DNA from: Ophiosphaerella korrae | Lineage: Eukaryota; Ascomycota; Dothideomycetes; Pleosporales; Phaeosphaeriaceae | Reading direction: 5' to 3' | Assembly (NCBI GenBank): GCA_028456385.1 | Contig: JALNQF010000383.1 | Location: forward strand, 1 to 37,254 | Length of the DNA: 37,254 nt | The notes under the pieces: generated by a model | The model's database searches: none | What the model was told of the DNA's origin: nothing | The model's input: only the letters and a program-made list of their open reading frames with translations | In this document: positions 10,681-22,836 of the stretch, piece after piece | Position numbering within the stretch: position 1 is the first letter of the stretch | How the letters are laid out: the number at the start of each line of letters is the position of its first letter | Program-made: the position numbers and the translations under genes

Positions 10681-13600
10681 GGTAATTAAGATTATCCTCT
10701 AGTTCCTATATTTTTTCCTATAGTTATCCTTTTTTGTCTATACCTATCTATTCTACTAAGTAGTAGTTTCTTCTATTATAGAACTAGTATTATAGGATTT
10801 CCTTAACTTCCTATTCTTCCTATTCTCTATACGTATCTACTTTATACACTAGTAGTTCTATATTCTATAGTACTTATTCTAGTAGGGCTATATAGAATAT
10901 TAAGTATATCCTTATCTTGTTTAGTAGTTTTAATCTAAACGTAACTAGTATAACTTCTTTCTTAATTTTGTATAGTCTTATCTTAACGTAGTCTAGTTTT
11001 AAACTTAAGTGCTTACTCTTAATATTTTTTTATACTAACTATACTTTTTCTCCCTCTTTAAATTAGGGTCCCTCTTTATACTTTTTATTGTAGTTCTTTG
11101 CTATACAATTGTATAAGAATTCTGCGTCTTATCTTAGTTAATTATGTATATCTTTAAGTCTATTAGCGAAGTTTTCTCCTCTTAGGAACTAAGATATCTA
11201 GTTTCTTAGTATCTAGTATATATTAGGCTTAAATCTATAGTTTGTAAAGAAGGGTAATATTCCTATTACTATATTCTTTACGCTATTGTATGCTAGCTAT
11301 ACTATAGGTAATAGCTATACCTAATTGTTCTAGTTATAGTTAAGGTAGCATCTTAAGTACTATTCTACTATCTAATTTATTTGTTCTAACTATTTGTCTA
11401 TCTATAGTTAATATACTATAGATATTACGTGTTGTATTCCTAATTACGCTATTATTATTCCCTATAGTTTTAATATAAATTGTATATCTCTATCTATAAT
11501 AATCTTGTCTAGTAGTCTATATTAGCTAATTACTATTCCTAGAACTTAGTATATAGCAACTTCTATCTTACTTTTCTTTTTATATAGTTAGAAGTATATA
11601 TACTTTATAAGCTTATCTATTATTATTATAATTCTATTATACTTAACTCCTAATATTAGATCTTTAGACTTAAGTAACTTTGTAATAAAGTCTATCGTAA
11701 TAACTCCTTATAGTTATTCTAGTATTTCCATTAGTTATAATATTCTATATAGTGCGTATCTATTATACTTGTTCCTATAGTATTCTATATAGTCTCGTAG
11801 TACTTCTATTACTAGTTATCTTACTTTTAGAATATAATAATCTCGTAGTAGTCTATCTAATATTTTTTCGATTTTTTAGTAACTATATACTAGTAATTTA
11901 TAAAATTATTGTATAAATTCTCTCTAAATTTTACTTAGAATGTATATTCCTCTATAGGCTTATGTAAATCCTTCTTAGATTTCTAGTTTCTTTGTTTCTT
12001 TAGATACTTCTTACGTTATTTTCTAAATCTATTTATCTAGCTTGTTACTTATTCTTTTAAGTGTTGCGGCTATTTTAGGTATATTTAGGACTAAATGTCC
12101 TTTTTTGTTCTTAATTAGAACTATACTAGTAGCGCTTACTTCTTCTTATAGGTCTAGTCTTCTACTAAGAGCGTCTATAAATTAGTTGTCTTTCCCCTTT
12201 ATATATATAATTTCTATATTAAACGTTAATAGGAACTCTTACTATCTTGTATAGCGTTATAATAGTTCTTTATTTATTATAAATCCTATAAGATTCTTGT
12301 AGTCTATATAGACTTTTGTTTAATATTTTACTTCTTATAAGTATACTCTCTATTATTTAAATACTTTATAGATTACTAGTATCTCTTTATTATAGATTAA
12401 GTAGTTAAGTTCTACTATCTTTATCTTTTTAGAGAAGTATTCGACTAAATATTCTTTTTTAGTCTCTAGGTCTTCCTATATTAGTACTATTCTATAGACT
12501 AAGTTAGATATATCTATTTTTACTATTACTAGTAGGTCTAGGTTATATATTCTAATAACTAGATTTTCTATAAACTTCTTCTTAATTTTGTTAAATACTT
12601 TGTTATATTCCTTTATCTATTTAAATAGTATATCTTTCTTTATAAGTTTTATTATTAGTTCTATATCTTTAGACTATCTTATTATTAACTTTCTATAAAA
12701 GTTAGCTAGCCTATAAAACTATTGTACCTCTTTTAGGTTCTTTAGAGTTAGCTATTTATTAATTAATTTAATCTTTTCTAGGTTAATCCTAATTTTTCCT
12801 AGTTTAATAATAAATCTAAGGAAATCCGTTTTCTTTGTATAGAACTTACATTTTCTTATTTTAAGAAATAATTTATTTTCTACTAGCTTCTCTAGTACCT
12901 TATGTACGTGTTGTACGTATTCTTCCTCTATTTCTAAGAATATAAGGATATTATCTAGGTATATAAATATAAATATATCTAAGTACTCTCTTAGTACTAT
13001 ATTAATTCTTTTTTAGAATACTACTAGTGCGTTTGTTAAGCTAAATAGTATAACTAGGTATTTATATAGTCTATACTATATTCTAAATACTATTTTCTAC
13101 TTATTACTTTTTTTAATTCTAATCTAATAGTAAGTATTTTAGATGTCTAGTTTTGTAAAGATTCTTACTCTTCGTAGTCTATCTTGTATTCTATCTATTT
13201 GTAGTAGTAGGTATTAGTTCTTATTAGTAATTGCGTTAGTTTTTCTAAAATCTACGTAAGGTCTCTTATTACTTGTTCTCTTTTTGTCTATAAATATTAA
13301 TCTATATACTACTAAGGATTTAGATTCTCTTATCTATCCTTTCTTTATTACGTTTTAGATAAACGCTTGTTTAATTTTAAATTCTTCTTCTATTTTTTAG
13401 TATACTAGGCTCTATCCTACATTTTTACCTTCTTCTAATTCTATTAACAAGTCCTATAGTTAATGTTCTAGAAGGTAGTCTTCTAGTTCTATAAGCTATC
13501 TTTCCTATTTCTTATATTCTTCTAGGAATTCTCCTTTATATATACTTATGTTAGCTTTTAATATGTCTATTTTACTATAACTAATTTTTCTAGTTTTTTA

Positions 13601-16100
13601 ATTAATATGTAGGTTAGTTATTTATAACTATAGCATCCCTAATATAATATCTTGTTTGTCGTTAATTGTCGTTATATCTATAACTATGTTCTTAATTTCT
13701 AGTCCTTCTAACTTTAGTGTTAAGGGTACTATCTCGAACCGTATAGGTTCCTAGAATAGTTTTCCTTTAATTATACTTAATTGTTAAGGATATTTCTTTA
13801 TTATATACTTTATTCCTTGTATTTCTACAAACTTCTTTAATATAAAGTTTCTTGTAGCTCTACTATTAATTATTAGTTATACTTTTCTTCCTTAATATAT
13901 ACCTATCTTTGTAATATATAGGCCTCTTATACTTTCTAGCTTTTCTTACTTTAGCGTTTTTGTAAATTGTTTATCTTTTTAAGGCTATAGCCCTATTTTA
14001 AGTTTGTATTCTTTATATTTTAAACATTTATTATTCGTATATTTGTACTATAGTCTTCTTTAGACGTATTTCTTAGTTAGCTTAGGTCTAGGCCTTACTA
14101 CTACGTATCTATCTTCTAGGATTATTTCTTATCCTTAGATATCTTCTACTATAATTACTCTTATATAGTTATAGCCTCTTCTTCTTATAGGCTATACGTT
14201 ATTATTTACTTTAGGGTTTCTATATATAATATAATTCTTATCTAGGTATAATATCTATAATACTTTAAAGTGTGCTAGATGTTTTAGATCTATTATCTTG
14301 TTATCTCCTTTCTAGTACTTGTCTCTACTAGGTATATCTATAGTTAGAATATAGTATACTACTAGTACTTTTAGCGTATAGGCTTTATTAATCTATCGCG
14401 TCTTTTTTACAAGGTGTTACTATTCTCTTTGTATAGGTATTCTTCTTACTACAACTATATATTACTTTATCTATTCTTAAAATAGTATAAACTTTATTTC
14501 TTTAGGATTGCGTTCTTTTTAGTCTTCGTACGCTTCCTCTATACTTATAACTATTAAGTATATCTAAACGAATCTCTATTCTTTGTTTTGTTCCTCTATA
14601 TCTATTATTGTATAGCTATTATAGTTATATATTGTTAGCTAGGTATACTCTATACCTCTTATACTAACTTATCTCTTACTTCCTCTCTATCCTTTAGAGG
14701 TAGTCGTAGTAGTCTCTTTATCTAGTACTAGTTCTTCGGCTTAGATTAATAGTGCTAGGGGTTCTTTCCTTTCTAAGTCTTCTATTAGTAGGTCTATTAT
14801 TTAGGCTGTTTCTTCTAGCTAAGCTTTTGTTCTTTCTTTTATTACAGCTACTTTCTACCTCTATTATAGGAAGTATCCTACTCCCTATTTACTAGAAAAA
14901 TATATATAGTAGTTGTCTTTATAACAAAAAGTCTAATAGAGTATTACGTATTGTATTTCTTTACTTCTAGCTACCTTCTCCTAGGGTTTAGCCTATACTT
15001 GTAGTACTTCCTTCTTTTTCTTAGTTATCTTTAACTAAATTTCTTTCTTTAGGTCTTTACTCTTATAGTCTTTTGTAAAGTATCTTAGTTTCCTATATTT
15101 ATAGTATACTATATCCCTTTTCTTTTATAATTAGTAGTCTTTTACGTAGTAGCCTAGCTTACTATAATTAAAGTATGTAAAGTCTTTATTCTTCTTTTTC
15201 TTCTTGTCCTTGTTAGTATTAAAGATTATTAGGTCTCCCTTATTATAGTTCTAGGTGTAACCTCTATACTTATTCTTCTTCTATTCTTAAAGATCGTTAT
15301 TAATTTAGATTACCTATTACTTTAGGGCTTCTAGTATTTATAGTTTCTCTATGTGTATTATCTTGTATTAAATCTTAGAGTTAAGTCCTTGTTTAAATCG
15401 TAATATTAGAGCTAACTCGTTCTATTCTATGTTTTATAATAGTTATTTAAACTATAATATATACTTAAGAATACTCTAGCTTTATATAAGCTTCTCTAGT
15501 TATTCTTTAGCTTGTTGTGTTACGTCTGTATCTCTAAACGCTACTCTTATTCGTTTAGTAAAGTATTTGTAACTTCTAAAAATAGCTCTAGTTTCGTCTT
15601 TCTAGGTTATTAGTAAATATATTGTGTAATCTATCTAGTAAGGTTTATACTATCTTATTACGTCTTCTTTAAGGTGTAATCTAATATATATTACCTTCTT
15701 TTCTTCTATATTAAAGTATAGTACTTATACATCTATCTAAAGTTATACTAATATAATAAAAGGTCTTAAGTTCTTTCTTGTTCTATTAAACTTCTTAAGA
15801 ATAGGTATCTTTAGTAGTTTCTTTATTGCACTTGTTGCTAGGCGTTATGTAATTAGTTCTATCTAGTTCTATCCTTTAATAATAGCCTTAATTTGTGCCT
15901 TGTTTTACTTTATATAATCTTGTAGTTCTTTGTTCTACGTCTCTAAGGTATTAATTACTATTTTTATATCCTCTTTATTATTAATTAGTTAGTTAAGACG
16001 ACTTTTAATTGTTTCCTATATAGTACTGTCTAATTCTAGACTACTCCTAGGGGCTTTACCTAATTGTTTAGTTAAACTTTCTACTATTGTATTAGCTAGA
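10658..16100 (-). pseudogene. Element A gag-pol polyprotein relic
   Basis: A single minus-strand frame carries every domain with no frame change between motifs. Gag is at about 16100-15180. Two CCHC zinc knuckles are at 15134-15175 and 15065-15106, with Cys changed to Tyr. The protease motif at 13853-13867 reads NSRAT instead of the family's DSGAT. The RT active site at 12950-12961 reads YLDN instead of YLDD. RNase H follows. Integrase catalytic residues are Asp at 11690-11692, Asp at 11492-11494 and Glu at 11384-11386, with 35 residues between the last two (DD35E). A chromodomain lies at about 10670-10830. The frame is broken by many TAA and TAG that fit CAA, CAG and TGG codons after RIP. 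The start codon is not recognisable. The end at 10658 is the first shared TAA after the chromodomain in A and B; pol could extend further. Confidence 0.88.
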
Positions 16101-16148
16101 CTATATACTACTTACGCTTTACTTCTTGTAATAACTAAATTAGTAAGG

Positions 16149-16575
16149 TGTAATAAGCTACTTATCGTTAACTATAGGTACCTAAAATAAGAGTTAGTAG
16201 ATTAGGAGATAATAATAAAAGCTCTTGTTATAATCTATAATAACTATAAATAATAGAAGATGTTTTGCAACTATCTTGTATTAGCGTTCTATAGTTAAAG
16301 GATTAAATTACTAATACTATCCTAATAATACGTATCCTACTAACTATATACTTGTCGTAATCTATAATCTATAGTTGCTAAAGATAATAGATTATAGATT
16401 GCTCTAATCTATAATCTATTAATGCTAAGAATCTATAGATTATAGATTACCTTAGGTGTCCTAGTTATGTATAGTTTCCTAATTAAGGTCGTTACTCCGC
16501 TCGTCCTATACTTTGTTAGCGCCTAGATCGGGACTAATTAGTTCTATCTCGATTTCTTCTATTACACCTATAATA
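16149..16575 (-). repeat. Element A 5' LTR (427 bp)
   Basis: This copy keeps TG at its outer left end (TGTAATAAG) and the CpG sites better than the 3' LTR, so it is the less mutated of the two. It would have held the promoter for leftward transcription of gag-pol. I see no convincing TGG-type tRNA primer-binding site next to it; the adjoining internal sequence starts CCTTACTAATTTAG on the minus strand. Confidence 0.9.
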
Positions 16576-16580
16576 CTATA
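16576..16580. repeat. Right target-site duplication of element A (CTATA)
   Basis: Identical to 9549-9553 and directly next to the LTR end. Confidence 0.85.
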
Positions 16581-16622
16581 CTATATTAGTATATCTTATT
16601 ATCTCCTAATAGTAAGGTACTT

Positions 16623-16662
16623 AAGAGATTAGCTCTTTTTTTTTAAAAAGACTAAATCTCTT
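16623..16662. repeat. Imperfect hairpin with T/A-rich core
   Basis: AAGAGATTAGCTCTTTTT at 16623-16640 pairs imperfectly with AAAAAGACTAAATCTCTT at 16645-16662. It resembles the perfect palindrome at 18689-18753. It also creates a poly-A run on the minus strand where the helicase frame changes between the two sides. Confidence 0.5.
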
Positions 16663-18688
16663 GTATACCCTCTATACTAAATACCTATAACTTACTAGCT
16701 TCTAGTAGATTATTATATACTACCTCCTATTTAGGATAAGACCTATATATTACTTACCTACTCTCTAGGATTATAAACCCTTGTAGTCTACTAACGTCGA
16801 ATTTAATTTACTCTAGTGCCTCCTCTTCTCTTTCTTTACTAATTTCTCTAATTATTATATGTATTAGTATTACTAAATCTATACCTACTATTAATACTAG
16901 TATAGTATAGAAAAAGCTCTTAAGTAGTATATTTAAGTTCTATAACTTGTTATTAAAAAGCTCTATAATAAGTACTTGTTAGTCTTAACTAATCTATACT
17001 AAACGCTTAATTTCTTATATAAATACTATTATTAATATATATAGCTTTATTATAATTATCTATATATAAAAGTTTTATAGGTTAAGCCTAGTATTTTAGT
17101 TATTACTAAGAATAATAATATTAATATTAAACTTATATACTATCTTGTTCTTCTCTAAAACTTATCTTACTAGTACTTAGTAAAAGTTAGCTAATATCTT
17201 ATTCTTCTCTTTAGGTACGTATTTAGTAAGTAGAGCCTTAGACTACATCTTATAAAGGTTAAGTAAGTAGTTAATAATCTACTACTTAAATAGATTCTAA
17301 CTAAAAATTACTACTTTCTCCCCCTTAACTAGAACTTATTACTTAATTAAGGCTAGGAGTATATAAATCTACTCTAAGTATACTATAAATATTCTTATAA
17401 AAACTATATTATCCTCTTCTATATCTACTAGTAGCTTATCTAGTAATAGCTCTAGATTGTACTACTTAATATCCTTTATAATCGTCTATAGTACTACTTT
17501 GTACTCTCTATAATTATATAGAGTATATAGCTACTCTAGCCTCTTATTATCTTTAACTTAGTAGAATAACCTAGCTACTACAAGTATGTAGTAGAAGTAT
17601 ACTAGGCTAAGTAACTAAGAGTATTACTTATTTAGTCTTATTACACTAGACTTAGTATTATACGTATATAGCTTTAACAAAAATAGCTTAACTAGCTTAT
17701 TATACTTCTTTATTACTTCTTTACTATTACTAATATAGAGTTAGTATATACTATACTTTAGTAGTAAGCTACCTATAATATATATATTACTATTAGGGTA
17801 GGTAATATACTTAGAGTTATACTTCTACTTTGTTATTACCTCGTCCTATATAATCTTTAAAACTTACCCTTACTCTACTCTTTATTTCTAATAGCTAATC
17901 TACTTCTAGAACGTAGAAGCTATAATATAGTATAGTTAAGTTTCTAGTAGAGTGTTATTATTATAAATATTAGTGCTTAGGTTTAATATAATAAAGGTTA
18001 CTACTAAATAGTCTATATCTAGGTTATAGAGTAGCTTTAATTAAGTCCTAAACGTATTAGTATACTAAGGTACTAGTATTACTAATATTAACTTATAAAA
18101 TATAGCCTATACCTTATTAATTATAAAAAATACTTACGTCTTATCTCTTTATAAAATCTAGCACTTATCTAAAACTATGTAGAGTATAAGCCCTTTAAGT
18201 AAAAAGAAGTATAAGATTACTATACTAGTTAACGCAATAAACTCTATTTAGTTATCCTACTTCTTATAGTTAACTACCTAGTTCTACTTAGCTTACTTAC
18301 GCACTTTTCTTACTCTATATTATAATATAAACGTCTAATAGGTTATAATAAGAATTATATATTACGTATAAATATATCCTAGATTAAATATTATACTATC
18401 GCGTAAGAGGTTACCCTAGAAGCGCTTAACTCTTAGTAGTAATACCTACTCCTTCTTGTTGTTACTTATCCTATAAATATATACGTTAAAGCTATTACTA
18501 AATAAAGCTATATTACGTACTACTTATATTACTAAATAAGACTATATTAGCTAAAACAATATACGTAGCTAATAGTACTCTTTAATCTCTATAAAGTCTA
18601 CTTTATCGTGTAACTTACTTAACTTATATAGCTTATAGTTAATTATCTATATTCTAATTAGTACTACTACTTATAAGAGAGCCCTATA

Positions 18689-18753
18689 AGAGTAGTAAGA
18701 GATTAGTACTTTTTTTTTCTTTCTAATAAAAAGTACTAATCTCTTACTACTCT
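18689..18753. repeat. Perfect 26-bp inverted repeat with 13-nt loop
   Basis: Arms 18689-18714 and 18728-18753 are exact reverse complements around a T-rich loop (18715-18727). The core AAGAGATTAGTACTTTTT recurs elsewhere in 16.6-21.8 kb. It lies between helicase motifs I and II, which are in different frames; deleting exactly these 65 bp would bring them into one frame. A small foldback or MITE-like insertion is the simplest reading. Confidence 0.75.
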
Positions 18754-19903
18754 ATACGTATATAGTATACTTACTACTAGTATTATAGCTAATATTAAAT
18801 TTATCTTACCTAGCCCTATACTATCTATAATAAGATAGCTATAGCGCCTCTTACTTATTATTAATTACTACTTTACTAGGTTAATAATCTTACCTACACT
18901 AGTTACTTGTAGCTAAAATAGTAGTGCTAACTTTTACCTAGGTATAACTAGGTAACTATAATACTTAATCTCTAGTTTTATAAGTCTAGCCTTATACTCT
19001 TTTACTATTATTTTAGATATAGTAAATAGCTTATCTAAGTTATATACTTTGTTGTAGTACGTATTGTTATTGTAATCTATTCTTGTAAATAGATTACTAG
19101 TAATACTCTTAGAAAGACTAGGCTTAATATTAAGTTTATTAATAACTCTTACTTTATCTATAGCTAACTTGTTATTACTTTTTACTTTATCTATCTCTTT
19201 CTTAAATAAGAACTATACTTGTTAAATATATTTACGTAATTCTATAGTAATCTAGTTAATTACTATAATCTATACCTTCTTAAAATACCCTACTACTTCT
19301 ACTACCTTACTTTTACTTTATTACCTTTCTATATTATTTAGCTAGAGCTACTTTTAGACTACTTTAGATAAATTTTTCTTGTTATACTTTAATCTATTAA
19401 TCTAGTTAACTAGTTTTTTTCTATAGCTATAGCTAATTAAATAATTAGCTATAAGAAGTTTAGCCTTACTTATAGGTGTCTTGTAAAAATACTACTACTT
19501 TAAATTAATATAGTTATTATTTCTAGTTAGACTCTTTTAGATTTAGCTAATTATAGTAGACTACCTAATTATCTTACTAGTATAAGTATTAGGCTGCCTA
19601 AGGTACTTGTATCTTGTTAACTTACAAATATTGTACTTAATAATATTATCTACTTAGTACTTCTTCTATCTTCCTTTAGTATTAGGTATTAATACTAGTT
19701 TCTTAGTAGTTACCTTGCTAGATAATGTAGCTAAGGCCTATCTTTAAGTACGTAGTACTAGTATAGTAACTTACTAGATTCTACTATTACGTCTTCTAGT
19801 TACCTTAGTATTAAGAAGTAAAGAAGCTATTCTAACTTTGCCCTTGTTTATAGTGTCCTTACTTGTATTTATCTTCTAGCTCCTAGTTGTTTTTACTAGT
19901 ATA

Positions 19904-20070
19904 GTAGTAGACTTAATAGTTAGCTTAGTAGTTAGCTTAGTAGGTAGCTTAATAGTTATCTTAATAGTCGTCTTAGTAGTTACCTTAGTAGGTAGCTTAA
20001 TAGTTATCTTAGTAGGTAGCTTAATAGTTATTTTAGTAGCTATCTTAGTAGCTATCTTAATAATTCTCTT
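19904..20070. repeat. 12-bp tandem repeat, about 14 copies
   Basis: Units of the form (A)GTAG(G/T)TAGCTT and AATAGTTATCTT alternate. On the minus strand they encode a four-residue repeat of the form K-(L/I/V)-(P/T)-T, in the same frame as helicase motif I, so this is probably a Lys/Thr/Pro linker in the N-terminal part of that protein. Confidence 0.75.
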
Positions 20071-21195
20071 ATTAGCCCTATTACTACCTTTAGTATTCTT
20101 AAGCTTATTATCTAACTAAGTAACAAACTTAGTCGATATTACTTTATTTACTTTAGGTGTATTATTCTTATACTATATAGTAGCTATATGCTAAAGGTAA
20201 TATATACGTAAATTATAAGTTTTAGAGCTTATTATAGACTTCTTATAGAGTATATTAGTAGTATTAAATAGCTCTCGCTTAAGATAATAAATATACTATA
20301 TAATATATATCTTCTTAGGCTATTTAGAATAATCTAAATCTAGTTCTAATACTTAGCGCTTAATCTATTCTATCTTCTCTAATATTAGTAATTTAGATAC
20401 AATATAAAAGGTGTATAACCTTACTATTACGTTATTATCTATAGTAGGTAAGTTTACTAACTACTTAGTATATACTAATATAGTTAGTATAACAAACTTA
20501 TAGAAGATAGCCTTAAATAAGGAATTAGTATCTTAGAATACTTTATAGATGTCCTTAAGGTTATAATACTTAAACTTAGAAGAGTTAACTACTCTAAGTT
20601 CTTTTATAATAATATTAGGCTCTATACGCTACTTTTTAGTAGCTATATAAGCTAACTAGTCCTTTACGTCCTTAGAATTAATATTAGAAAATAATCCTTC
20701 TAAAGTAGCACGTTTTACTAAACTAATATTAAGCTTACACTCTAGCTAATAAGAAGAAGAAAGAGTAGAAGAAGTATACTTTTACTCTAAGACTTACCTT
20801 ATTTATTATCTATAGACTAGTGCGTCCTAGATATTACTTTATTATTAAAGCTACTTAATCTATTACTACTACTTTCTATATATAGATCCTCTACAATAAG
20901 ATTTAGGAGTAAAGCTAGTTAATATACTACTAGTTTTACTACCTTTTTTATCTTCCTAAGTACTATAGTTACGTATAGGCTTTAAAATAGTAATTTACTA
21001 TAAAACTTATTAACACTATAGAATATATCCTTTATCTAAAGATAATAATTAATATAAATCCTAGCCCTTTTAAGTAACTTATAAAAAGAAACAGCGATTA
21101 GAAATAATAGTTTAGTAAGTTATTAATCTTTACTCTTAACAACTATATAAGTAAGTACCTAGCCTTACCTAGTTTAGGTATAGAGATAAGTAAGT

Positions 21196-21250
21196 ATAGG
21201 AGAATTACACTTTTTAGTATTAGACTAGAAAAGTACTAATTTTCTATCTC
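21196..21250. repeat. Imperfect hairpin related to the 18.7-kb palindrome
   Basis: A segment with ...AATTACACTTTTT is followed by AAAAGTACTAATTTTC..., forming an imperfect foldback with the same core as the palindrome at 18689-18753. Confidence 0.4.
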
Positions 21251-21433
21251 TCCTCCTACGCTATAATATACAAATAATAGTATTAGTTATAGATTAAAGT
21301 TGTAAATAAATTATAATAATAAAAAACTAGGAGCTATAGCTAAACTTTACTAGATATAGTAGTACTTAGCTCCTAGTAGCTTAAGAACTTATTATCTTAT
21401 AAGATACTACCTTAAGAAGGTATAGCTATAGAT

Positions 21434-21660
21434 AGTAGGAAATTAGTACTTTTTTTAGCTCTTAAAGGCTTACTAATATAAAAGGTATTAAAGCTAATAA
21501 CTAGGCTACTTAAAGAATATAGTAGTAAAGTAAAAGGAAAGTAAGTATAAAGTAAAAGAGGTAGGTTTTATATACTCTACTAAGAGATACTAGTATAGAG
21601 CTAACTCTAATAGGGCGTAAGGTAAAAGTAAGAGGAGAAAAGTACTAGTCTCTTACTACT
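21434..21660. repeat. Inverted-repeat pair with about 180-bp spacer
   Basis: AAATTAGTACTTTTT near 21440-21454 is matched in inverted orientation by AAAAGTACTAGTCTC at 21639-21653, with flanking AGTAG/CTACT also paired. It may be a non-autonomous element with short terminal inverted repeats; no target duplication was identified. Confidence 0.35.
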
Positions 21661-21835
21661 ACTACACGTAGTACTATTATATAATAAAAAGTACTAGTCT
21701 CTTACTACTACTATATATAGTACTATTACACAATAAATATACTAGTCTACTACTACTACTATATACTATAGTATTATATAATAAATATACTAGTTTCTTA
21801 CTACTACTACTTATATATTATAATAAAAGTATTAA
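21640..21835. repeat. Tandem array of about four 48-49-bp units
   Basis: The unit core ACTAGT(C/T)T...CTACTACTACTA recurs at 21644, 21693, 21741 and 21789, so the period is 49, 48, 48. Each unit ends with a TATTATATAATAAA-like tail. The core is the right arm of the palindrome family described above, now repeated in tandem. Confidence 0.65.
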
Positions 21836-22836
21836 TTACCTACCCTATTTATATTTATAGTTATCTCTTCTAAGAAGAGTATATCTCCTTACTCTTATTT
21901 ACTATAATATTTAGTATTATACTTTTTTTCTTTTATAGCTTAATATTATAGTATAAGGTCTTTTTCTAGTATATATATAGGGCTAATAAAGTATTATTAT
22001 ATAATCTAATTTATATCTAAGGTAATAAAACTAGCCTTATAGTTATCTCTATATTTCTTACTACTTTAGAAGTATTATTTAAAGTCTTCCTTTTTCTTAG
22101 AGTTAAATAAAGGTTTAAATATTTTGTAGATATATTCTACCTATAGCTATTACGCCCTTTTACTATTTTCTTATAAGGTAGCCTAAATATCTTAAATTAC
22201 GTAGTTATTAATATATTCTCTACCTTGTTAGGGTTTTTTGTATACCTATCCTAAGCTATTAATTTACTATCTAGGATAGTAATTTACTAGTATAAGGTAA
22301 TACTAATAAGACTTACTATCTTATTTATTACCTACTTTCTAGTAGTATTAGTTAACAAGTTAGTTAAGGCGCCTTAGGCTACTATTAGGAGCCTTAGTGT
22401 ATTAGCTTCTATAATAGTTAATGTTATCCCTTTTAATAAAATATATAATATAGTACTTAATCTAAAATAGCTATATTACGGGTAACTACTTAATAAAGAG
22501 TAATATACGCTTAGTATTAGATATAAGGTGTATAGTAGTATTAAAATCTAGTTGTTATTACTAGTATACTACTTAGTATTAGATAGATAGAGATTTAGTA
22601 ACGCTTTACTATTATAGTATTAAGGACACTATTTTATATAACTAGTAGCCTCTCTTAAATATATAAAAACATACTATTAGTCTATAAATACTTTTTTATT
22701 AGTATAGTTAGTAGGGTTAAATATATAAAGCTTTTTATATCTATTTACTTTTATCTTTTTAAGCTTTATACTAACTAAATACTACTATAGTTAGTCTTAC
22801 TTATTAATAAAGATAGTATTATATACTTATAGGAAT
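21836..22836 (-). other. Unassigned, possible minus-strand coding relic
   Basis: No recognisable gene. A minus-strand frame can be read through here from the low-complexity tract on its right, ending near 21840, but no domain is visible and openness is not informative in RIP-mutated DNA. Confidence 0.2.

Larger units (their letters stand above)
9554..16575 (-). mobile_element. Element A: complete Ty3/Gypsy chromovirus, RIP-inactivated
   Basis: This 7022-bp LTR retrotransposon lies on the minus strand. It has two 427-bp LTRs (9554-9980 and 16149-16575), a perfect 5-bp target duplication, a polypurine tract next to the 3' LTR, and Gag-Pol motifs in the order Gag, zinc knuckles, protease, RT, RNase H, integrase, chromodomain. 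A chromodomain at the integrase C-terminus defines chromoviruses, which often integrate in heterochromatin. The LTRs differ from each other at a few dozen positions that, as far as I can align them by eye, are almost all C/T or G/A, so RIP explains the difference better than age. LTR ends are TG...(C/T)A, partly mutated to TA...TA. The element is the same family as element B. It has no intact gene. Confidence 0.93.
16581..21200 (-). pseudogene. SNF2-family helicase-like gene relic
   Basis: The minus strand carries the SNF2/SF2 helicase motifs in order. Motif I at 18802-18816 reads GLGKI (family GLGKT). Motif II at 18161-18175 reads VLDKC followed by a mutated codon (family DEAH or DECH). Motif III lies near 18049-18082 with family-like VPxYTNTF. 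Motif IV near 17290-17325 reads EKVVIFSQ. Motif V at 17078-17119 ends RLNL. Motif VI at 16973-17014 reads RLVQISQDQ (family R-x-x-R-I-G-Q). Motifs II to VI share one frame. Motif I and an N-terminal Lys-Thr repeat tract (19904-20070) share another; a 65-bp palindrome lies between. Such proteins are ATP-driven DNA translocases in the nucleus. RIP acts on duplicated DNA, so this gene was probably repeated or part of a mobile unit. The N-terminal limit is uncertain. It is not functional. Confidence 0.68.

Noticed and set aside
18689..18753. Hairpin followed by a T-run as a bacterial-type terminator
   Set aside because: The setting is fungal (introns, chromoviruses, RIP), and the arm family is interspersed, so a foldback repeat fits better.
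21640..21835. CRISPR-like array
   Set aside because: The units are contiguous tandem copies without unique spacers, in a eukaryotic sequence.
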